Notes: generated by a model not told the origin, from the sequence alone. 64,000 nucleotides of DNA from Maribacter ulvicola (GCF_900155985.1 NZ_FTMA01000007.1:62001-126000); one strand, 5' to 3'; shown: positions 46,860 to 56,481, counted from the first letter of the stretch. Numbers and translations: made by a program.

Positions 46860-48262
46860 CGATGAGCACAACAAACAACAAACAAAGAACAATCAGTAAA
46901 GAAGTAAGTCTAACAGGGGTTGGCTTACACACAGGAAGTAATGTTACTATTAAATTTTTGCCCGCAGATGAAAACCACGGTTATGCGTTTAAAAGGGTAG
47001 ATTTAGAAGGTGAGCCAGTTATTCCGGCTGATGCTAACCTAGTGATAAATACACAGCGAGGTACCAATTTAGAGAAGAACGGGGTTAAAATTCAAACTTC
47101 AGAGCACGTTTTGGCCGCTTTGGTTGGTCTTGAAATTGACAATGTGCTTATAGAGCTAAATGCTGCCGAGCCTCCTATTATGGACGGTTCTTCTAAATTC
47201 TTTGTAGAGGTATTGGAAAGTGCCGGTATTGTAGAGCAAAAGGCAGAGCGTGAAGAGTATATCGTTAAAGAGGTTATTTCTTTTAAGGATGAGGAAACAG
47301 GTAGCGAGATAACCATAATACCTTCAGACGAGTATCAGGTGATGACGATGGTAGATTTTGGTACCAAAGTATTAGGAACACAGAACGCGACCCTAGATAA
47401 AATTTCCGATTTTAAATCTGAGATTTCTAATGCCCGTACTTTTAGCTTCCTTCATGAGCTTGAAATGCTTTTAGAAAACGGCCTAATTAAAGGTGGAGAT
47501 TTAAACAATGCCATTGTTTATGTAGATAAAGAAATTTCTCAAGCCACCATGACCAAGTTAGAAAAGGCTTTTGATAAAAAGAAACTTTCGGTAAAAGCAA
47601 ATGGTATTTTAGATAACCTGACATTACACCAGCCCAATGAAGCTGCAAGACATAAATTGTTAGACGTTATTGGTGATTTAGCGCTGATCGGTACGCGTAT
47701 TAGAGGTAAGGTAATAGCTAATAAACCAGGTCATTACGTAAATAATCAATTTGCGAAGAAACTTTCGCAAATTATCAAAATAGAGAAAAGAAATAAAGTA
47801 CCCAAGTATGATTTAAGCTTACCTCCGTTAATGGATATCCATAAAATTATGGATATGCTGCCTCATAGACCACCGTTCTTATTGATAGATCGTATTATTG
47901 AACTATCGGACGAACATGTTGTGGGAATGAAAAACGTAACCATGAACGAACCTTTCTTTGTGGGGCATTTTCCTGGTGCGCCTGTAATGCCAGGTGTTCT
48001 TCAGGTGGAAGCTATGGCTCAAACAGGTGGTATTTTAGTATTAAGTACGGTACCTGACCCAGAGAATTATTTGACTTTATTTATGAAAATAGATAAAGTA
48101 AAATTCAAAAGACAAGTTTTACCGGGCGATACTTTAATCTTTCATTGTAGTTTAATTACACCAATTAGAAGAGGTATTTGTCACATGCAAGCATACGCCT
48201 ATGCAAATGATAAATTGGTAAGTGAAGCCGAATTAATGGCGCAAATTGTTAAAAGAACATAG
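46856..48262 (+). CDS. lpxC/fabZ: Bifunctional LpxC deacetylase / FabZ dehydratase
   Basis: This 468-residue fusion typical of Bacteroidota joins UDP-3-O-acyl-GlcNAc deacetylase (about 1-310), the committed step of lipid A synthesis, to 3-hydroxyacyl-ACP dehydratase (about 320-465). LpxC zinc-site marks are [10 protein letters not shown] and [17 protein letters not shown]. FabZ marks are [13 protein letters not shown] and the catalytic His/Glu pair in [21 protein letters not shown]. The two activities compete for the same hydroxyacyl-ACP pool in other bacteria. It overlaps lpxD by 4 bp, and lpxA starts 1 bp after its stop. Confidence 0.95.
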   Translation: MTMSTTNNKQRTISKEVSLTGVGLHTGSNVTIKFLPADENHGYAFKRVDLEGEPVIPADANLVINTQRGTNLEKNGVKIQTSEHVLAALVGLEIDNVLIELNAAEPPIMDGSSKFFVEVLESAGIVEQKAEREEYIVKEVISFKDEETGSEITIIPSDEYQVMTMVDFGTKVLGTQNATLDKISDFKSEISNARTFSFLHELEMLLENGLIKGGDLNNAIVYVDKEISQATMTKLEKAFDKKKLSVKANGILDNLTLHQPNEAARHKLLDVIGDLALIGTRIRGKVIANKPGHYVNNQFAKKLSQIIKIEKRNKVPKYDLSLPPLMDIHKIMDMLPHRPPFLLIDRIIELSDEHVVGMKNVTMNEPFFVGHFPGAPVMPGVLQVEAMAQTGGILVLSTVPDPENYLTLFMKIDKVKFKRQVLPGDTLIFHCSLITPIRRGICHMQAYAYANDKLVSEAELMAQIVKRT

Positions 48263-48263
48263 A

Positions 48264-49049
48264 ATGAATCAACCTTTAGCCTATATACATCCGGGAGCTA
48301 AAATTGCTAAAAATGTAGTAGTAGAACCTTTTACAACTATACACAATAATGTTATTATTGGTGACGGCACTTGGATCGGGTCTAATGTGACGATAATGGA
48401 AGGCGCTCGCATTGGTAAAAATTGTAATATTTTTCCTGGTGCAGTAATTTCTGCATCTCCGCAAGATTTAAAATATGACGGTGAGGACACAACTGTTGTG
48501 ATCGGGGATAACACCACTATTAGAGAGTGTGCTACCATTCATAAAGGTACGTCTGATCGTATGAAGACTGTTATTGGTAAAAACTGCCTTATTATGGCGT
48601 ACTGCCATATAGCCCATGATTGTTTGGTGGGTGATAACTGTATTTTTTCAAATAATTCAACATTGGCAGGTCACGTTACTATTGGTGATAATGTAATTCT
48701 AGCAGGTTTGGTTGCGGTGCATCAATTTGTATCGGTAGGTCAGCACGCATTTGTTACAGGCGGGTCTTTGGTCAGAAAGGATGTTCCTCCCTATGTGAAA
48801 GCGGCAAGAGAGCCGTTATCGTATGTAGGTATAAATTCTGTAGGATTACGACGTAGAGGATTTGTATCTGATAAAATCAGGGAAATACAGAACATTTATC
48901 GTATTCTGTATCAGAAGAACTATAACAATACACAGGCTGTACAAATAATAGAAGCAGAAATGGAGGCAACTCCAGAACGTGATGAAATACTTCAATTTAT
49001 TCGCGATTCTCAACGTGGAATCATGAAAGGATATTTCAGCAACAATTAA
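48264..49049 (+). CDS. lpxA: UDP-N-acetylglucosamine acyltransferase
   Basis: This 261-residue trimeric beta-helix enzyme catalyses the first step of lipid A synthesis. ATG at 48264 (MNQPLAYIHPGAKI) matches the family N-terminus. An earlier TTG at 48246 would overlap fabZ and is rejected. The catalytic His is His118 in HIAHDC. HQFVSVGQHAFVTGGSLVRK and GINSVGLRRRGF are diagnostic C-terminal segments. Confidence 0.95.
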   Translation: MNQPLAYIHPGAKIAKNVVVEPFTTIHNNVIIGDGTWIGSNVTIMEGARIGKNCNIFPGAVISASPQDLKYDGEDTTVVIGDNTTIRECATIHKGTSDRMKTVIGKNCLIMAYCHIAHDCLVGDNCIFSNNSTLAGHVTIGDNVILAGLVAVHQFVSVGQHAFVTGGSLVRKDVPPYVKAAREPLSYVGINSVGLRRRGFVSDKIREIQNIYRILYQKNYNNTQAVQIIEAEMEATPERDEILQFIRDSQRGIMKGYFSNN

Positions 49050-49094
49050 AACAATACTTTAAACTTAAGTTAACAATATTAATACTCATTAAGA

Positions 49095-49661
49095 ATGGCA
49101 TCTACATCAGATATACGAAAAGGACTTTGCATTAGATATAACAATGATATCTACAAGATAATTGAATTTTTACATGTTAAACCAGGTAAAGGTCCTGCTT
49201 TTGTACGTACGAAGTTAAAGAGTGTTTCTACGGGTAAAGTGTTAGATAACACTTTTTCTGCCGGTCATAAAATTGAGGATGTTCGTGTTGAAACACGTTC
49301 TTATCAATACTTGTATCCAGAAGGTGAAACATATCACTTTATGAATACAGATGATTACAATCAAATTACTTTGGAAGAAAGTTCACTTGATGCACCAGGG
49401 CTTTTAAAAGAAGGTGAAGTTGTGAAAATCATGTTCAATACCGAAGATAGTATGCCGCTTTCTGTTGATATGCCAGCGAGTGTAGTGTTAGAAATTACGT
49501 ATACAGAGCCTGGTGTAAAAGGTAATACTGCAACGAACGCAACTAAACCGGCTACTGTAGAAACCGGAGCAGAAGTCAATGTTCCTTTATTCATCAATGA
49601 AGGTGATAAGGTGAAAATAGATACGTCTAACGGTGCTTATATGGAGCGTGTTAAGGAGTAG
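49095..49661 (+). CDS. efp: Elongation factor P
   Basis: This 188-residue translation factor relieves ribosome stalling at proline stretches. It has the KOW-like N-terminal domain with the exposed loop KPGKGPAFVRTKLK, where Lys32 sits at the tip normally modified in other bacteria. It also has two OB domains and the C-terminal signature NGAYMERVKE. It lies 45 bp after lpxA. Confidence 0.96.
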   Translation: MASTSDIRKGLCIRYNNDIYKIIEFLHVKPGKGPAFVRTKLKSVSTGKVLDNTFSAGHKIEDVRVETRSYQYLYPEGETYHFMNTDDYNQITLEESSLDAPGLLKEGEVVKIMFNTEDSMPLSVDMPASVVLEITYTEPGVKGNTATNATKPATVETGAEVNVPLFINEGDKVKIDTSNGAYMERVKE

Positions 49662-49705
49662 TAGTACTTTCTTTATAATTCACTAATTAGATACCAGTCT
49701 ATTAA

Positions 49706-50641
49706 TTGAAATTTCCAACTACTTTTTCGTTAAAACAGATCGCGGATATTATATCTAGCGAATATGTTGGGCATGATGATTTTCCTGTTACGGGCATGAA
49801 CGAAATTCATGTTGTAGAACCAGGAGATATCGTGTTTGTTGATCACCCAAAATATTATGACAAGGCTTTAGAATCTAAAGCTACGGTAATCTTAATCAAT
49901 AAAAATGTGGAATGTCCTGAGGGTAAGGCACTATTGATTTCAGATGATCCGTTTAGGGATTTCAATAAATTAACCACTTTCTTTCAGCCATTTGTTCCAA
50001 GTAGTCAGAGTATTGCTGCTACGGCTAAAATTGGTAAGGACACTGTTATACAACCAAATTCTTTCATTGGTAATAATGTTGAAATTGGTGATAACTGCCT
50101 TATTCATTCAAACGTTACTATTTATGATAATTGTATTGTAGGTAATAATGTTACCATACATGCGGGCAGTATATTAGGTGCGGATGCATTTTATTATAAA
50201 AAACGTGCCGAAGGATTTGATAAATTAATTTCCGGAGGTAGGGTAGTGTTAAAAGATAATGTTGATATTGGGGCTCTTTGTACTATAGATAGAGGTGTTA
50301 CAGGCGATACTACTATTGGGTTTGGGACAAAATTGGATAACCAGGTCCATGTTGGGCATGATACGGTAATTGGAGAAAAATGTTTGATTGCTTCACAAAC
50401 CGGTATTGCGGGTTGTGTTATCATTGAAGATGAAGTAACGTTGTGGGGGCAAGTTGGTACTAATAGCGGAATTATAATTGGTGCCAAAGCTGTGATCATG
50501 GGGCAGACCGGTGTTACAAAATCGGTCAAAGGAGGTAAAAGTTATTTTGGCACGCCCATAGAAGAATCGCGTGAAAAGTTGAAACAATTGGCATATATCA
50601 AGAAGATTCCAGAAATAATTAAAAAAATGGATAAGAAATAA
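49706..50641 (+). CDS. LpxD-like hexapeptide acyltransferase (second copy)
   Basis: This 311-residue paralogue of LpxD has an N-terminal uridine-binding-like domain (GMNEIHVVEPGDIVFVDHPK) and a hexapeptide beta-helix (about 105-285), with a His in NQVHVGHDTVIGEK at the catalytic place. The start is TTG at 49706, giving MKFPTTFSLKQIADII. No ATG is suitably placed. Having a second LpxD-like gene beside efp and sucD is, from memory, common in Flavobacteriaceae. Its acceptor may differ from that of LpxD. Confidence 0.85.
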   Translation: MKFPTTFSLKQIADIISSEYVGHDDFPVTGMNEIHVVEPGDIVFVDHPKYYDKALESKATVILINKNVECPEGKALLISDDPFRDFNKLTTFFQPFVPSSQSIAATAKIGKDTVIQPNSFIGNNVEIGDNCLIHSNVTIYDNCIVGNNVTIHAGSILGADAFYYKKRAEGFDKLISGGRVVLKDNVDIGALCTIDRGVTGDTTIGFGTKLDNQVHVGHDTVIGEKCLIASQTGIAGCVIIEDEVTLWGQVGTNSGIIIGAKAVIMGQTGVTKSVKGGKSYFGTPIEESREKLKQLAYIKKIPEIIKKMDKK

Positions 50642-50675
50642 GGGTGTAAATGCCTAAAAAGTCATTAACAACTTA

Positions 50676-50683
50676 TATTTTTG
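50676..50683 (+). promoter_or_regulatory. Putative -7 element of sucD
   Basis: TATTTTTG matches TAnnTTTG and lies 25 bp before the sucD start. Confidence 0.35.
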
Positions 50684-50708
50684 TTCTAATAAAAAATAAA
50701 ACTACAGT

Positions 50709-51581
50709 ATGAGCGTATTAGTAAATAAGGATTCAAAGATAATCGTACAGGGTTTCACGGGTAGTGAAGGTACTTTCCATGCCGGACAGATGATTGAGTA
50801 CGGTACTAATATCGTAGGTGGTGTTACTCCGGGTAAAGGAGGGCAAGAGCATTTAGGAAAACCTGTTTTTAACACGGTTGCTGAATCTGTTGAGAAAGTG
50901 GGTGCAGATACTACTATCATATTTGTTCCGCCAGCATTCGCTGCAGATGCAATTATGGAAGCTGCAGAAGCTGGTATCAAAGTTATTATTACAATTACAG
51001 AAGGTATTCCTGTTGCCGATATGGTGAAGGTGGCCAACTATATTAAGAATAGAGATTGCCGTTTGATCGGTCCTAACTGTCCTGGTGTTATTACCCCAGG
51101 TGAAGCCAAAGTTGGTATTATGCCAGGTTTTGTTTTCAAAGAAGGTAACGTAGGTATCGTTTCTAAATCAGGTACATTAACTTATGAGGCTGCTGATCAA
51201 GTAGTACGTCAAGGTTTAGGTATTACAACTGCAATTGGTATTGGTGGTGATCCAATTATTGGTACAACTACCAAAGAAGCTGTTGAGCTTTTGATCAATG
51301 ATCCAGAGACTAAATGTGTAGTTATGATCGGTGAGATCGGTGGACAATTAGAAGCAGATGCTGCAAAATGGTACAAAGCTAGTGGAAGTAAAAAACCAGT
51401 TGTAGGTTTTATTGCAGGTGAAACTGCTCCTGCAGGTAGAACAATGGGGCATGCAGGGGCTATTGTTGGTGGAAGCGATGATACCGCACAAGCTAAAAAG
51501 CAAATTATGAGAGATTGTGGTATTCACGTAGTAGATTCTCCTGCAGAAATTGGTTTAAAAGTAAAAGAAGTAATGGGTTAA
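50709..51581 (+). CDS. sucD: Succinate-CoA ligase, alpha subunit
   Basis: This 290-residue TCA-cycle subunit carries the phosphorylated histidine. The CoA-binding Rossmann domain has [13 protein letters not shown] and GVTPGKGG. The phospho-His lies in [11 protein letters not shown] at about residue 248, and [12 protein letters not shown] is also diagnostic. sucC is not adjacent, so the two subunits are encoded at separate loci. A terminator follows. Confidence 0.96.
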   Translation: MSVLVNKDSKIIVQGFTGSEGTFHAGQMIEYGTNIVGGVTPGKGGQEHLGKPVFNTVAESVEKVGADTTIIFVPPAFAADAIMEAAEAGIKVIITITEGIPVADMVKVANYIKNRDCRLIGPNCPGVITPGEAKVGIMPGFVFKEGNVGIVSKSGTLTYEAADQVVRQGLGITTAIGIGGDPIIGTTTKEAVELLINDPETKCVVMIGEIGGQLEADAAKWYKASGSKKPVVGFIAGETAPAGRTMGHAGAIVGGSDDTAQAKKQIMRDCGIHVVDSPAEIGLKVKEVMG

Positions 51582-51600
51582 GCACTCATTTATTTGATAT

Positions 51601-51628
51601 AAAATCCCGTTTATAGCGGGATTTTTTT
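51601..51628 (+). terminator. Terminator of sucD
   Basis: AAAATCCCG / CGGGATTTT with a 7-nt loop followed by a T run lies 20 bp past the stop. Confidence 0.85.
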
Positions 51629-51651
51629 TAGCCTATAAATTAAACAAAAGG

Positions 51652-51659
51652 TATATTTG
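51652..51659 (+). promoter_or_regulatory. Putative -7 element of fabG
   Basis: TATATTTG, an exact TAnnTTTG, lies 28 bp before fabG and just after the sucD terminator. Confidence 0.45.
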
Positions 51660-51687
51660 GTAAACTACGGTTTTAAATAACGGACTT

Positions 51688-52437
51688 ATGAAATTATTAG
51701 AAGATAAAAACGTAATCATTACAGGAGCAAGTAGAGGAATTGGTATGGGCATTGCCCAGGTATTTGCCGATCACGGTGCAAATGTTGCATTTACATATAG
51801 CTCTAGTGAGGCACCTGCCTTAGAATTGGAGAAGGAGTTAATAGCAAAGGGAGTTAAGGCAAAGGCTTATAAAAGTAATGCTGCTAGTTTTAAAGAAGCT
51901 GAAGATTTGGTTGCCAAGGTTTTAGAAGATTTTGAAGGTAGAATTGATGTCTTGATCAATAACGCCGGCATCACAAAAGACAATCTTCTTATGCGTATGT
52001 CAGAAGCTGATTTTGATGCGGTAATCGATATTAATTTGAAATCTGTGTTTAATATGACAAAGGCAGTTCAAAGAACGTTATTGAAACAACGCAAAGGCTC
52101 TATTATTAATATGAGTAGTGTTGTTGGGGTAAAAGGTAACGCAGGTCAAACCAATTATGCCGCTTCTAAAGCAGGTATGATCGGATTCACAAAATCTGTT
52201 GCGCTAGAACTAGGTTCAAGAAATATTAGATGTAATGCCATTGCACCAGGTTTTATTGAAACAGAAATGACAGATAAGCTTGATGAAAAAACGGTACAGG
52301 GATGGAGAGATGGTATTCCTTTAAAAAGAGGTGGTTCTACAGAAGATATCGCTAATGCTTGTCTTTATTTTGCATCAGATTTGTCTAGTTATGTTACGGG
52401 GCAGGTATTGAATGTTGATGGTGGTATGCTTACCTAA
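51688..52437 (+). CDS. fabG: 3-oxoacyl-[acyl-carrier-protein] reductase
   Basis: This 249-residue short-chain dehydrogenase of fatty acid synthesis reduces 3-oxoacyl-ACP with NADPH. It shows GASRGIG at 13-19, NNAG at 91-94, catalytic Ser144, Tyr157 and Lys161 in NYAASKAG, and the C-terminal SYVTGQVLNVDGGM. The sequence is closer to FabG than to other SDRs, although short-chain dehydrogenases are hard to separate by eye. Confidence 0.9.
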   Translation: MKLLEDKNVIITGASRGIGMGIAQVFADHGANVAFTYSSSEAPALELEKELIAKGVKAKAYKSNAASFKEAEDLVAKVLEDFEGRIDVLINNAGITKDNLLMRMSEADFDAVIDINLKSVFNMTKAVQRTLLKQRKGSIINMSSVVGVKGNAGQTNYAASKAGMIGFTKSVALELGSRNIRCNAIAPGFIETEMTDKLDEKTVQGWRDGIPLKRGGSTEDIANACLYFASDLSSYVTGQVLNVDGGMLT

Positions 52438-52504
52438 ATCATAATAGTTTATCCTTGGAGTAGGAGCAAAATACTCTTTTTCTAAGTTCAACTTTACAAC
52501 ATAC

Positions 52505-54532
52505 ATGGAGAGCATAACGGTATTGTATATTATTCTTGCTGCGATAGTAGCGTTAGGTATCGTTGGTTTTCAGTATATATATAAGCAGAAGGCTAAAAGC
52601 AAAATTCATTGGCTTTTAGCCTTCTTGCGTTTTTTAGGTGTTTTTGGATTGTTATTATTACTTGTTAATCCGAAATTTTCACAAAAATATTACACGCTAG
52701 AGAAACCTAATTTGGTTATTCTTGCTGATAATTCAACCTCCATTTCAGAGCAAAATAATGAGTTGCAGCAGTTAATTTCTGAACTAAAAGATTCTAAAGA
52801 AGTTACGGACAGGTTTAAAATAGCATCTTATAAATTTGGGTCAGAATTAGATGTTCTTGATAGTCTTTCGTTTACTGAGAAGAATACTAATATTTCCAAA
52901 TCACTTTCTGCGCTAAAAAATGTTTACGCCCGTCAACAAAATGTGACTATTTTACTTTCAGATGGTAATCAAACTATTGGTGAAGATTATAGTTATTTTA
53001 AAACTGATCAGAATACTACAATTTATACAGTGGTATTAGGAGATACTACGAAGTACAAAGATATTTCAGTTGGTCCAATTTTAACGAACAAGTATGCATT
53101 TCTAAATAATAAATTTCCCTTGGAAACCTTTGTTTCATATCAAGGAAGTGCCACAGTTTCAACAACTGTAACGGTTAAAATGAATGATAAGGTGGTACAT
53201 GAAGAAAACTTAAAGCTAGATGCTCAGGTTAACTTAAAGACTATAGCTATTGAGGTTGATGCCAATACCGTGGGGGTTAAAAACCTTACTGTAGAAGTCA
53301 CTAAACTATCAGCCGAAAGAAATGTTAAGAATAACCGTAGGGGCACCAACATTGAAGTTATTGATGAAAAAACTAAGATTGCTTTAATTTCAGATATACT
53401 GCATCCAGATTTAGGAGCCCTTAAAAAATCTATTGAAAGTAATAAACAGCGAGAAGTAACTATTTTACAATCAGACACTCCAAATAGTATTTTGGAAGAA
53501 ATTGACTTATTTGTTTTTTATCAACCTACGGTTAAGTTTAAAAACGTGTACGACTTTGCTAAAGCTAGGAACTCTAACACCTTTATTATAGCTGGAGCTA
53601 ACACAGATTTTTCTTTTTTGAACACAGCTAAAGTTGGGTTAGAAATAGAAGATGGATATCCTGAGCAAGAAGTTTTTGGCTTATTGAACAATGGATTCAC
53701 CAAATACGATATTTCTAAATTTGATTTATTTGATTTTCCTCCATTGGTAAGTGATGCCGGTCCTATTTTGATTACAACACCTTACCAAACCTTATTAGGC
53801 ACACAGATAATGGGATTGGATGTGCAACAACCTTTGCTGGCTGTAATGGATGAAAATACAAGTAAACATGCTTTTTTGCTAGGAGAAAACCTTTGGAAGT
53901 GGAGGGTACAGACATTTAGGAACACAAAATCATTTGTCAATTTTGATGAATTTATCGGAAAGCTAATCCGTTATTTAACCAGTTCTAAGAATAAATCTAG
54001 ATTAAATGTTTCATATGAGAAAGTATATGAGGGTAGTAGCAATACTTTAATAACAGCAACTTATTTTGATGAGGCCTTTATTTTCGATCCAAATGCTAAG
54101 TTGAAAATTAAAGTGACGAATAAGGAAACTACAAAGGTACAAACAAACCCAATGGTCTTAAAAAATGGCTATTTTGAGGCTGATCTCACTAACTTAATTG
54201 CGGGCTCTTATGACTTTATTGTTTCGGTAGAGAATGAACCTAAATCAGCGTCAGGTAGTTTTGTTATTTCAGAATTTGAGATGGAGAATCAGTTTGTGTC
54301 AAGTGATAATGTAAGATTGGAAAAACTTGCTTTGAATACAGGAGGAGCATTGTTTTATCCTTCCGATATTAAAAAGCTGATACAGGATCTGAAAGAAAAT
54401 GATGCTTACGTAGCAACACAAAAAAGCACTGAAAATATTGTATCTTTGATTGATTTTAGACTGCTTTTAGCGCTTATAGTTTTTGGGTTTGCTGGGGAGT
54501 GGTTTATCAGAAAATATAACGGATTAATTTAA
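52505..54532 (+). CDS. VWA-domain-like membrane protein
   Basis: This 675-residue inner-membrane protein has two N-terminal helices (about residues 5-25 and 37-58), a large extracytoplasmic part and one C-terminal helix (about 648-665). The segment LVILADNSTSISEQN carries a DxSxS MIDAS-like motif of von Willebrand A domains (about 72-200). The rest is beta-rich and unassigned. It resembles the BatA/BatB-like or glutamine-amidotransferase-like membrane proteins of Bacteroidota. It lies 10 bp upstream of the prohibitin-like gene. Confidence 0.75.
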   Translation: MESITVLYIILAAIVALGIVGFQYIYKQKAKSKIHWLLAFLRFLGVFGLLLLLVNPKFSQKYYTLEKPNLVILADNSTSISEQNNELQQLISELKDSKEVTDRFKIASYKFGSELDVLDSLSFTEKNTNISKSLSALKNVYARQQNVTILLSDGNQTIGEDYSYFKTDQNTTIYTVVLGDTTKYKDISVGPILTNKYAFLNNKFPLETFVSYQGSATVSTTVTVKMNDKVVHEENLKLDAQVNLKTIAIEVDANTVGVKNLTVEVTKLSAERNVKNNRRGTNIEVIDEKTKIALISDILHPDLGALKKSIESNKQREVTILQSDTPNSILEEIDLFVFYQPTVKFKNVYDFAKARNSNTFIIAGANTDFSFLNTAKVGLEIEDGYPEQEVFGLLNNGFTKYDISKFDLFDFPPLVSDAGPILITTPYQTLLGTQIMGLDVQQPLLAVMDENTSKHAFLLGENLWKWRVQTFRNTKSFVNFDEFIGKLIRYLTSSKNKSRLNVSYEKVYEGSSNTLITATYFDEAFIFDPNAKLKIKVTNKETTKVQTNPMVLKNGYFEADLTNLIAGSYDFIVSVENEPKSASGSFVISEFEMENQFVSSDNVRLEKLALNTGGALFYPSDIKKLIQDLKENDAYVATQKSTENIVSLIDFRLLLALIVFGFAGEWFIRKYNGLI

Positions 54533-54542
54533 ATAGACACGA

Positions 54543-55358
54543 ATGGATAAGTTACCTAAGATTGCGTTGCCCGCAATATTTATTTTTATTGTAATAGTAA
54601 TTGCTATTTCAAAATCAACAGTTACCATAGACTCCGGTAAATCAGGCGTTTTATATAAAACCTTTGGAGGGGGTGTTGTTACGGATGAACCGCCTATGGG
54701 TGAAGGATTTCACCTAGTAGCGCCATGGAATAGGGTTACTGTTTATGAAGTACGTCAACAAGAAGTACTTGAAAAAATGAATGTATTATCTAGTAATGGT
54801 TTGGATATTAAATTAGAAGCATCTGCTTGGTTTGAGCCTATCCGTAATGATTTAGGGAAATTACATCAAGAAAAAGGAGAGGATTATATTCAAAGAGTTT
54901 TACTCCCAACAATTAGATCGGCAGCCCGTTCTGTAGTTGGTCGTTATACTCCAGAGCAATTATACTCAAGTAAAAGAGACGCAATACAACAAGAAATTTT
55001 TGATGAAACTCAAAAAATTGTTTCTGGTCAGTATATTCAATTAAATGAAATTTTGGTTAGAGATGTAACTTTGCCACCAACCATTAAGGATGCCATTGAG
55101 AGAAAATTAAAACAAGAACAAGAGTCTTTAGAATATGAGTTTCGTTTAGTTACCGCTAAGAAAGAAGCGGAAAAAGTAACTATCGAAGCGCAAGGTAAAG
55201 CAGATGCTAACCGAATTCTAAGTGCTTCTTTAACAGATAAAATTCTTCAAGATAAAGGGATTGATGCGACATTGAAGTTATCTCAATCTCCAAACTCTAA
55301 AGTAATTGTAGTAGGTGGTGGAGAATCTGGTCTGCCTTTAATTTTAGGTAATAACTAA
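54543..55358 (+). CDS. Prohibitin-like SPFH-domain membrane protein
   Basis: This 271-residue protein has one N-terminal membrane anchor (about residues 7-23), an SPFH/band-7 domain (about 25-200) and a C-terminal coiled coil (KLKQEQESLEYEFRLVTAKK). Prohibitin family members form membrane rings that control proteases such as FtsH. It is encoded 10 bp after the VWA-like gene, suggesting a shared membrane complex. That link is inference. Confidence 0.85.
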   Translation: MDKLPKIALPAIFIFIVIVIAISKSTVTIDSGKSGVLYKTFGGGVVTDEPPMGEGFHLVAPWNRVTVYEVRQQEVLEKMNVLSSNGLDIKLEASAWFEPIRNDLGKLHQEKGEDYIQRVLLPTIRSAARSVVGRYTPEQLYSSKRDAIQQEIFDETQKIVSGQYIQLNEILVRDVTLPPTIKDAIERKLKQEQESLEYEFRLVTAKKEAEKVTIEAQGKADANRILSASLTDKILQDKGIDATLKLSQSPNSKVIVVGGGESGLPLILGNN

Positions 55359-55399
55359 AACACGTACTTAGTTATTTTTGTTTCATTTTAAACTTTTGT

Positions 55400-55430
55400 T
55401 TTGTGAAATGGAAAATACCATTTACTTTTA
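55400..55430 (+). promoter_or_regulatory. Probable promoter of the his operon
   Basis: TTTG at 55400-55403 and TACTTTTA at 55423-55430 (one base off TAnnTTTG) are 19 bp apart. The leader peptide ATG is only 8 bp further on, so the leader mRNA has a very short 5' end. A second exact -7 (TATTTTTG, 55373-55380) lies upstream. Confidence 0.5.
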
Positions 55431-55437
55431 CAACATA

Positions 55438-55491
55438 ATGAAAAACAGAACTACACATCATCATTTCCATATTCACGCTCAGGCGAGGTAG
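55438..55491 (+). CDS. His operon leader peptide
   Basis: A 17-codon frame encodes MKNRTTHHHFHIHAQAR and stops with TAG. Five of the seven codons from 7 to 13 are His (CAT CAT CAT TTC CAT ATT CAC). It lies immediately before a terminator hairpin and hisG, so it is a histidine-sensing attenuation peptide. Ribosome stalling at the His codons when charged tRNA-His is scarce would leave the following bases free to form the antiterminator. Confidence 0.9.
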   Translation: MKNRTTHHHFHIHAQAR

Positions 55492-55535
55492 GAATGTATT
55501 GTAGTAGTGCAACATATTTAAAAACCCGTTTGAGC
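55477..55535 (+). promoter_or_regulatory. His attenuator antiterminator pairing
   Basis: GCTCAGGCG-A-GGT (55477-55489), spanning the last leader codons, can pair with ACC-CGTTTGAGC (55524-55535) in 12 base pairs including two G-U, with one bulged A. The 3' arm is the ascending strand of the terminator, so the two structures exclude each other. Confidence 0.7.
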
Positions 55536-55550
55536 AATCAAACGGGTTTT
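55521..55550 (+). terminator. His attenuator terminator
   Basis: AAAACCCGTTTG / CAAACGGGTTTT is a perfect 12-bp stem with a 6-nt loop ending in TTTT. It lies between the leader peptide and hisG. Confidence 0.85.
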
Positions 55551-55592
55551 GTATTTAAATCTCTTTTGGTTGCCAAGCTTTAAATTAAGAAA

Positions 55593-56450
55593 ATGACAAA
55601 AATTAGAATTGCTATTCAGAAATCGGGAAGACTAAATGAGGAGTCCCTACAAATTTTAAAAGATTGCGGTATTTCCATAGATAACGGTAAAGATCAATTG
55701 AAGGCTTCATCTAGAAATTTTCCTATGGAAGTCTTTTATTTAAGAAATGGGGATATTCCACAATATTTAAGAGACGGAGTAGTAGATATAGCCATTATTG
55801 GTGAAAATGTGTTAATTGAAAAAGGAGAGGATATTTCAATTGCCGAAAGACTTGGTTTTTCTAAATGCAAAGTATCATTGGCAGTCCCAAAATCTGTGAA
55901 GTATAATTCTGTTCAAGATTTTCAAGGAAAACGTATAGCAACTTCTTACCCAAATACAGTATTGAACTACTTAAAAGGTAAAGGCGTAACGGCAGATTTG
56001 CACATTATAAATGGTTCTGTGGAGATTGCACCAAATATTGGTTTGGCAGATGCTATTTGTGACATTGTTTCTAGTGGTAGTACACTGTTCAAGAACAACT
56101 TAAAAGAAGTTGAAGTAATGCTTACTAGTGAAGCCGTACTTGCAGTTTCACCGAAAATAACTACAGAGCGAAAAGAATTGCTTGAAAAACTACAATTTAG
56201 AATCCAGTCGGTGTTAAGAGCTAGAGGATCTAAATATGTATTATTGAATGCCCCAAATGAAAAATTAGATGGCATTCTAAAACTTTTACCAGGAATGCGT
56301 AGTCCAACAGTATTACCTTTGGCAGATGAGGGTTGGAGTTCTGTACATACCGTAATTAATAAGGATAAGTTTTGGGAAGTTATAGACGAGTTAAAGAAAG
56401 CTGGCGCAGAAGGTATTCTAGTTTGCCCAATTGAGAAGATGGTATTGTAA
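55593..56450 (+). CDS. hisG: ATP phosphoribosyltransferase (long form)
   Basis: This 285-residue enzyme catalyses the committed step of histidine synthesis, ATP plus PRPP to phosphoribosyl-ATP. It begins IRIAIQKSGRLNEESLQIL, has GENVLIEKGEDISI, the PRPP-loop-like DIVSSGSTLFKN, and a C-terminal ACT-like regulatory domain (about 210-285) expected to bind histidine. The long form does not need HisZ. It is the first structural gene after the attenuator. Confidence 0.96.
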   Translation: MTKIRIAIQKSGRLNEESLQILKDCGISIDNGKDQLKASSRNFPMEVFYLRNGDIPQYLRDGVVDIAIIGENVLIEKGEDISIAERLGFSKCKVSLAVPKSVKYNSVQDFQGKRIATSYPNTVLNYLKGKGVTADLHIINGSVEIAPNIGLADAICDIVSSGSTLFKNNLKEVEVMLTSEAVLAVSPKITTERKELLEKLQFRIQSVLRARGSKYVLLNAPNEKLDGILKLLPGMRSPTVLPLADEGWSSVHTVINKDKFWEVIDELKKAGAEGILVCPIEKMVL

Positions 56451-56463
56451 GATAGTATCAAAC

Positions 56464-56481
56464 ACTAGGTATTAAGTATTA
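56464..56481. repeat. Intergenic repeat of the AAGTATTAAGTAC type, between hisG and hisD
   Basis: ACTAGGTATTAAGTATTA matches the core found again near 60.1, 61.1 and 62.5 kb in the same operon. It is shorter than the other copies. Confidence 0.45.

Noticed and set aside
55967-56461. 164-codon open frame antisense to hisG
   Set aside because: It is a shadow of hisG. It has no signal peptide, domain or start context, and its amino-acid content is Ser/Phe-rich as expected for the complement of a real gene.
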